A DNA stretch of 39,574 nt, taken from IMG/VR virus record IMGVR_UViG_3300015242_000031, positions 1-39,574 of that record; one strand, written 5' to 3'. The notes beneath the pieces are model-generated. The model ran no database searches and was not told the origin of the DNA. It worked only from the letters and a program-made list of their open reading frames with translations. The DNA comes from a virus. This document shows, in pieces, positions 38,815 through 39,574 of this stretch. How positions within the stretch are numbered: the first letter of the stretch is position 1; every line of letters begins with the position of its first letter. Both the position numbers and the translations under genes were made by a program.

Positions 38815-39520
38815 TCAGGCTCTACTTTTTTCCGGAGGAAAAGATTCACTCGCATGTTTGTATCTACTGCGCGCGCAATGGCCTGATCTTTATGTAGTCT
38901 GGGTCAACACCGGTGCCGCCTACCCGGAAACCCTCGAGCAGATGGCGCGCATTCGGGCAATGGTGCCGCACTTTCACGAGGTGAAGAGCCGCCAGTATCT
39001 GGAATTCGGCTGGCCCACGGACTTGCTTTCCCATCGCAGTACGAAGGTCGGGACGCTCACCTATCGCACGGGCGGTTCTGCGTTCCAGAGCACGCTCGAT
39101 TGCTGCTCACGCTCGATCTGGCGCCCGTTGGGTCAGGCCATTCGGGATCTGGGCGTGACGGTCGTCTATCAGGGCGCGCGTCAGGATGATCCGGGCAAAG
39201 GCCCCTGGTTGCCGGGAGATATCCATGCAGGCATCCGCCATGAGATGCCCGTATGGGATTGGACACAGGAGCAGGTGTTCTCGTATCTGAACGACATCGG
39301 CGCCGAGCTCCACCCTGGCTACCAGTACACGCATGGCGGCATGGACTGTTGGAACTGCACCGGCTACCTGTACGAGGTGGAGAACCGGTTCAACTTCTCG
39401 CGCGATCGCTATCCTGAAAAACATCGCGAGATCATGAACAAGCTGCGCGAAATCCAGGTTGCCGCGCGCACGGATCTCAACATTCTGGATGACTTGCTCG
39501 CACGCTCGGAGACACCGTAA
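38807..39520 (+). CDS. PAPS reductase-like PP-loop protein (allele B)
   Basis: A 237-aa allele of the gene at 322-1041, with SGGKDS and the same Cys motifs (CCSRS, CWNC). The N-terminus differs (MPNQALLFSGG versus MNAPTKALCFSGG), close to the endonuclease insertion, and its start now overlaps the HNH gene by 8 nt. Function as for the other allele: an ATP-pyrophosphatase-type enzyme of unknown substrate. Confidence 0.8.
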   Translation: MPNQALLFSGGKDSLACLYLLRAQWPDLYVVWVNTGAAYPETLEQMARIRAMVPHFHEVKSRQYLEFGWPTDLLSHRSTKVGTLTYRTGGSAFQSTLDCCSRSIWRPLGQAIRDLGVTVVYQGARQDDPGKGPWLPGDIHAGIRHEMPVWDWTQEQVFSYLNDIGAELHPGYQYTHGGMDCWNCTGYLYEVENRFNFSRDRYPEKHREIMNKLREIQVAARTDLNILDDLLARSETP

Positions 39521-39574
39521 TGGCCATGCCGGCAATCAACCCGTATGCAATTCAGATGCAGCAGCTGCAACGCC
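39520..39574 (+). CDS. Start of internal virion protein gene (truncated by window end)
   Basis: The 55 bases are identical to 1041-1095 and encode MAMPAINPYAIQMQQLQR. The gene continues beyond the window and corresponds to the 592-aa protein. It shows that the window wraps onto itself. Confidence 0.8.
   Translation, partial: MAMPAINPYAIQMQQLQR

Larger units (their letters stand above)
37974..39574 (+). repeat. Terminal overlap: second allele of bases 1-1095
   Basis: Bases 37974-38036 equal 1-63 exactly, and 39516-39574 equal 1037-1095 exactly. Between them the two copies diverge at many positions and the second holds a 519-bp HNH gene. Exact direct terminal repeats of a phage would be identical, so this is better read as a circular genome in which two population variants were both assembled. 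Confidence 0.85.

Noticed and set aside
1-39574. CRISPR array, rRNA or insertion sequence
   Set aside because: No regularly spaced repeats, rRNA-like sequence or transposase was recognised.

Overview
The window looks like one complete genome of a temperate short-tailed (podovirus-type) phage, opened at an arbitrary point. The gene set shows this: terminase, portal, scaffold, HK97-like capsid, a P22 gp10-like tail hub with no tape-measure gene, lysis genes, a tyrosine integrase with a tRNA-Lys attP core, and a CI-like repressor between two operator pairs. The host is probably a GC-rich proteobacterium with a tRNA-Lys(CUU) gene; the sequence does not identify it further. The window's ends cover the same locus twice. 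Bases 1-1095 and 37974-39574 are two diverged alleles, and only the second carries an HNH endonuclease gene (38296-38814). The simplest reading is a circular genome of about 38.0 kb (HNH-minus) or 38.5 kb (HNH-plus) assembled from a mixed population.

Layout: the genetic switch lies at 26486-27091. From it a leftward early/lysogeny operon (26485 down to about 16770, minus strand) holds roughly 30 mostly small genes joined by 4-nt overlaps. It includes a recombination-type protein, DUF1367 and DUF4224 proteins, the integrase, an HNH protein that shares an N-terminal module with the integrase, the attP core (22217-22261), a PP-loop ATPase, and a ribbon-helix-helix regulator behind its own promoter. 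Rightward from the switch (27092 onward, plus strand) come a CARPH-isopro regulator, replication initiator and helicase-loader candidates, a nuclease, regulators, then TerS, TerL, a structural protein, portal, GNAT and a Q/N-rich virion protein. The same direction continues through the window's start: PAPS-reductase-like protein, two candidate ejection proteins, FmdB-like protein, scaffold, capsid, connector and tail genes, fibres, lysis cassette and a putative carbohydrate-binding protein, ending near 16662. One divergent lipoprotein moron (5097-5363, minus) interrupts this operon.

The most striking element is in the terminase. TerL carries a 281-residue intein inside its nuclease active-site motif. 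Where an intein endonuclease domain would normally sit there is instead a complete 169-aa HNH endonuclease gene in a different reading frame (33050-33559). The TerL/intein frame stays open through it, giving a Ser/Thr-rich linker. This is a nested, out-of-frame homing endonuclease within an intein. With the HNH at 38296, the HNH/EDxHD-like gene at 15555 and the integrase-linked HNH at 22291, the genome holds four putative homing-type endonucleases.

Other notable regulatory structure: a 13-bp hairpin that buries the capsid gene's ribosome-binding site and start codon; two operator pairs with identical 23-bp spacing on either side of the repressor gene; a probable leaderless promoter for the rightward operon; and a perfect 9-bp inverted repeat around the promoter upstream of the ribbon-helix-helix gene.
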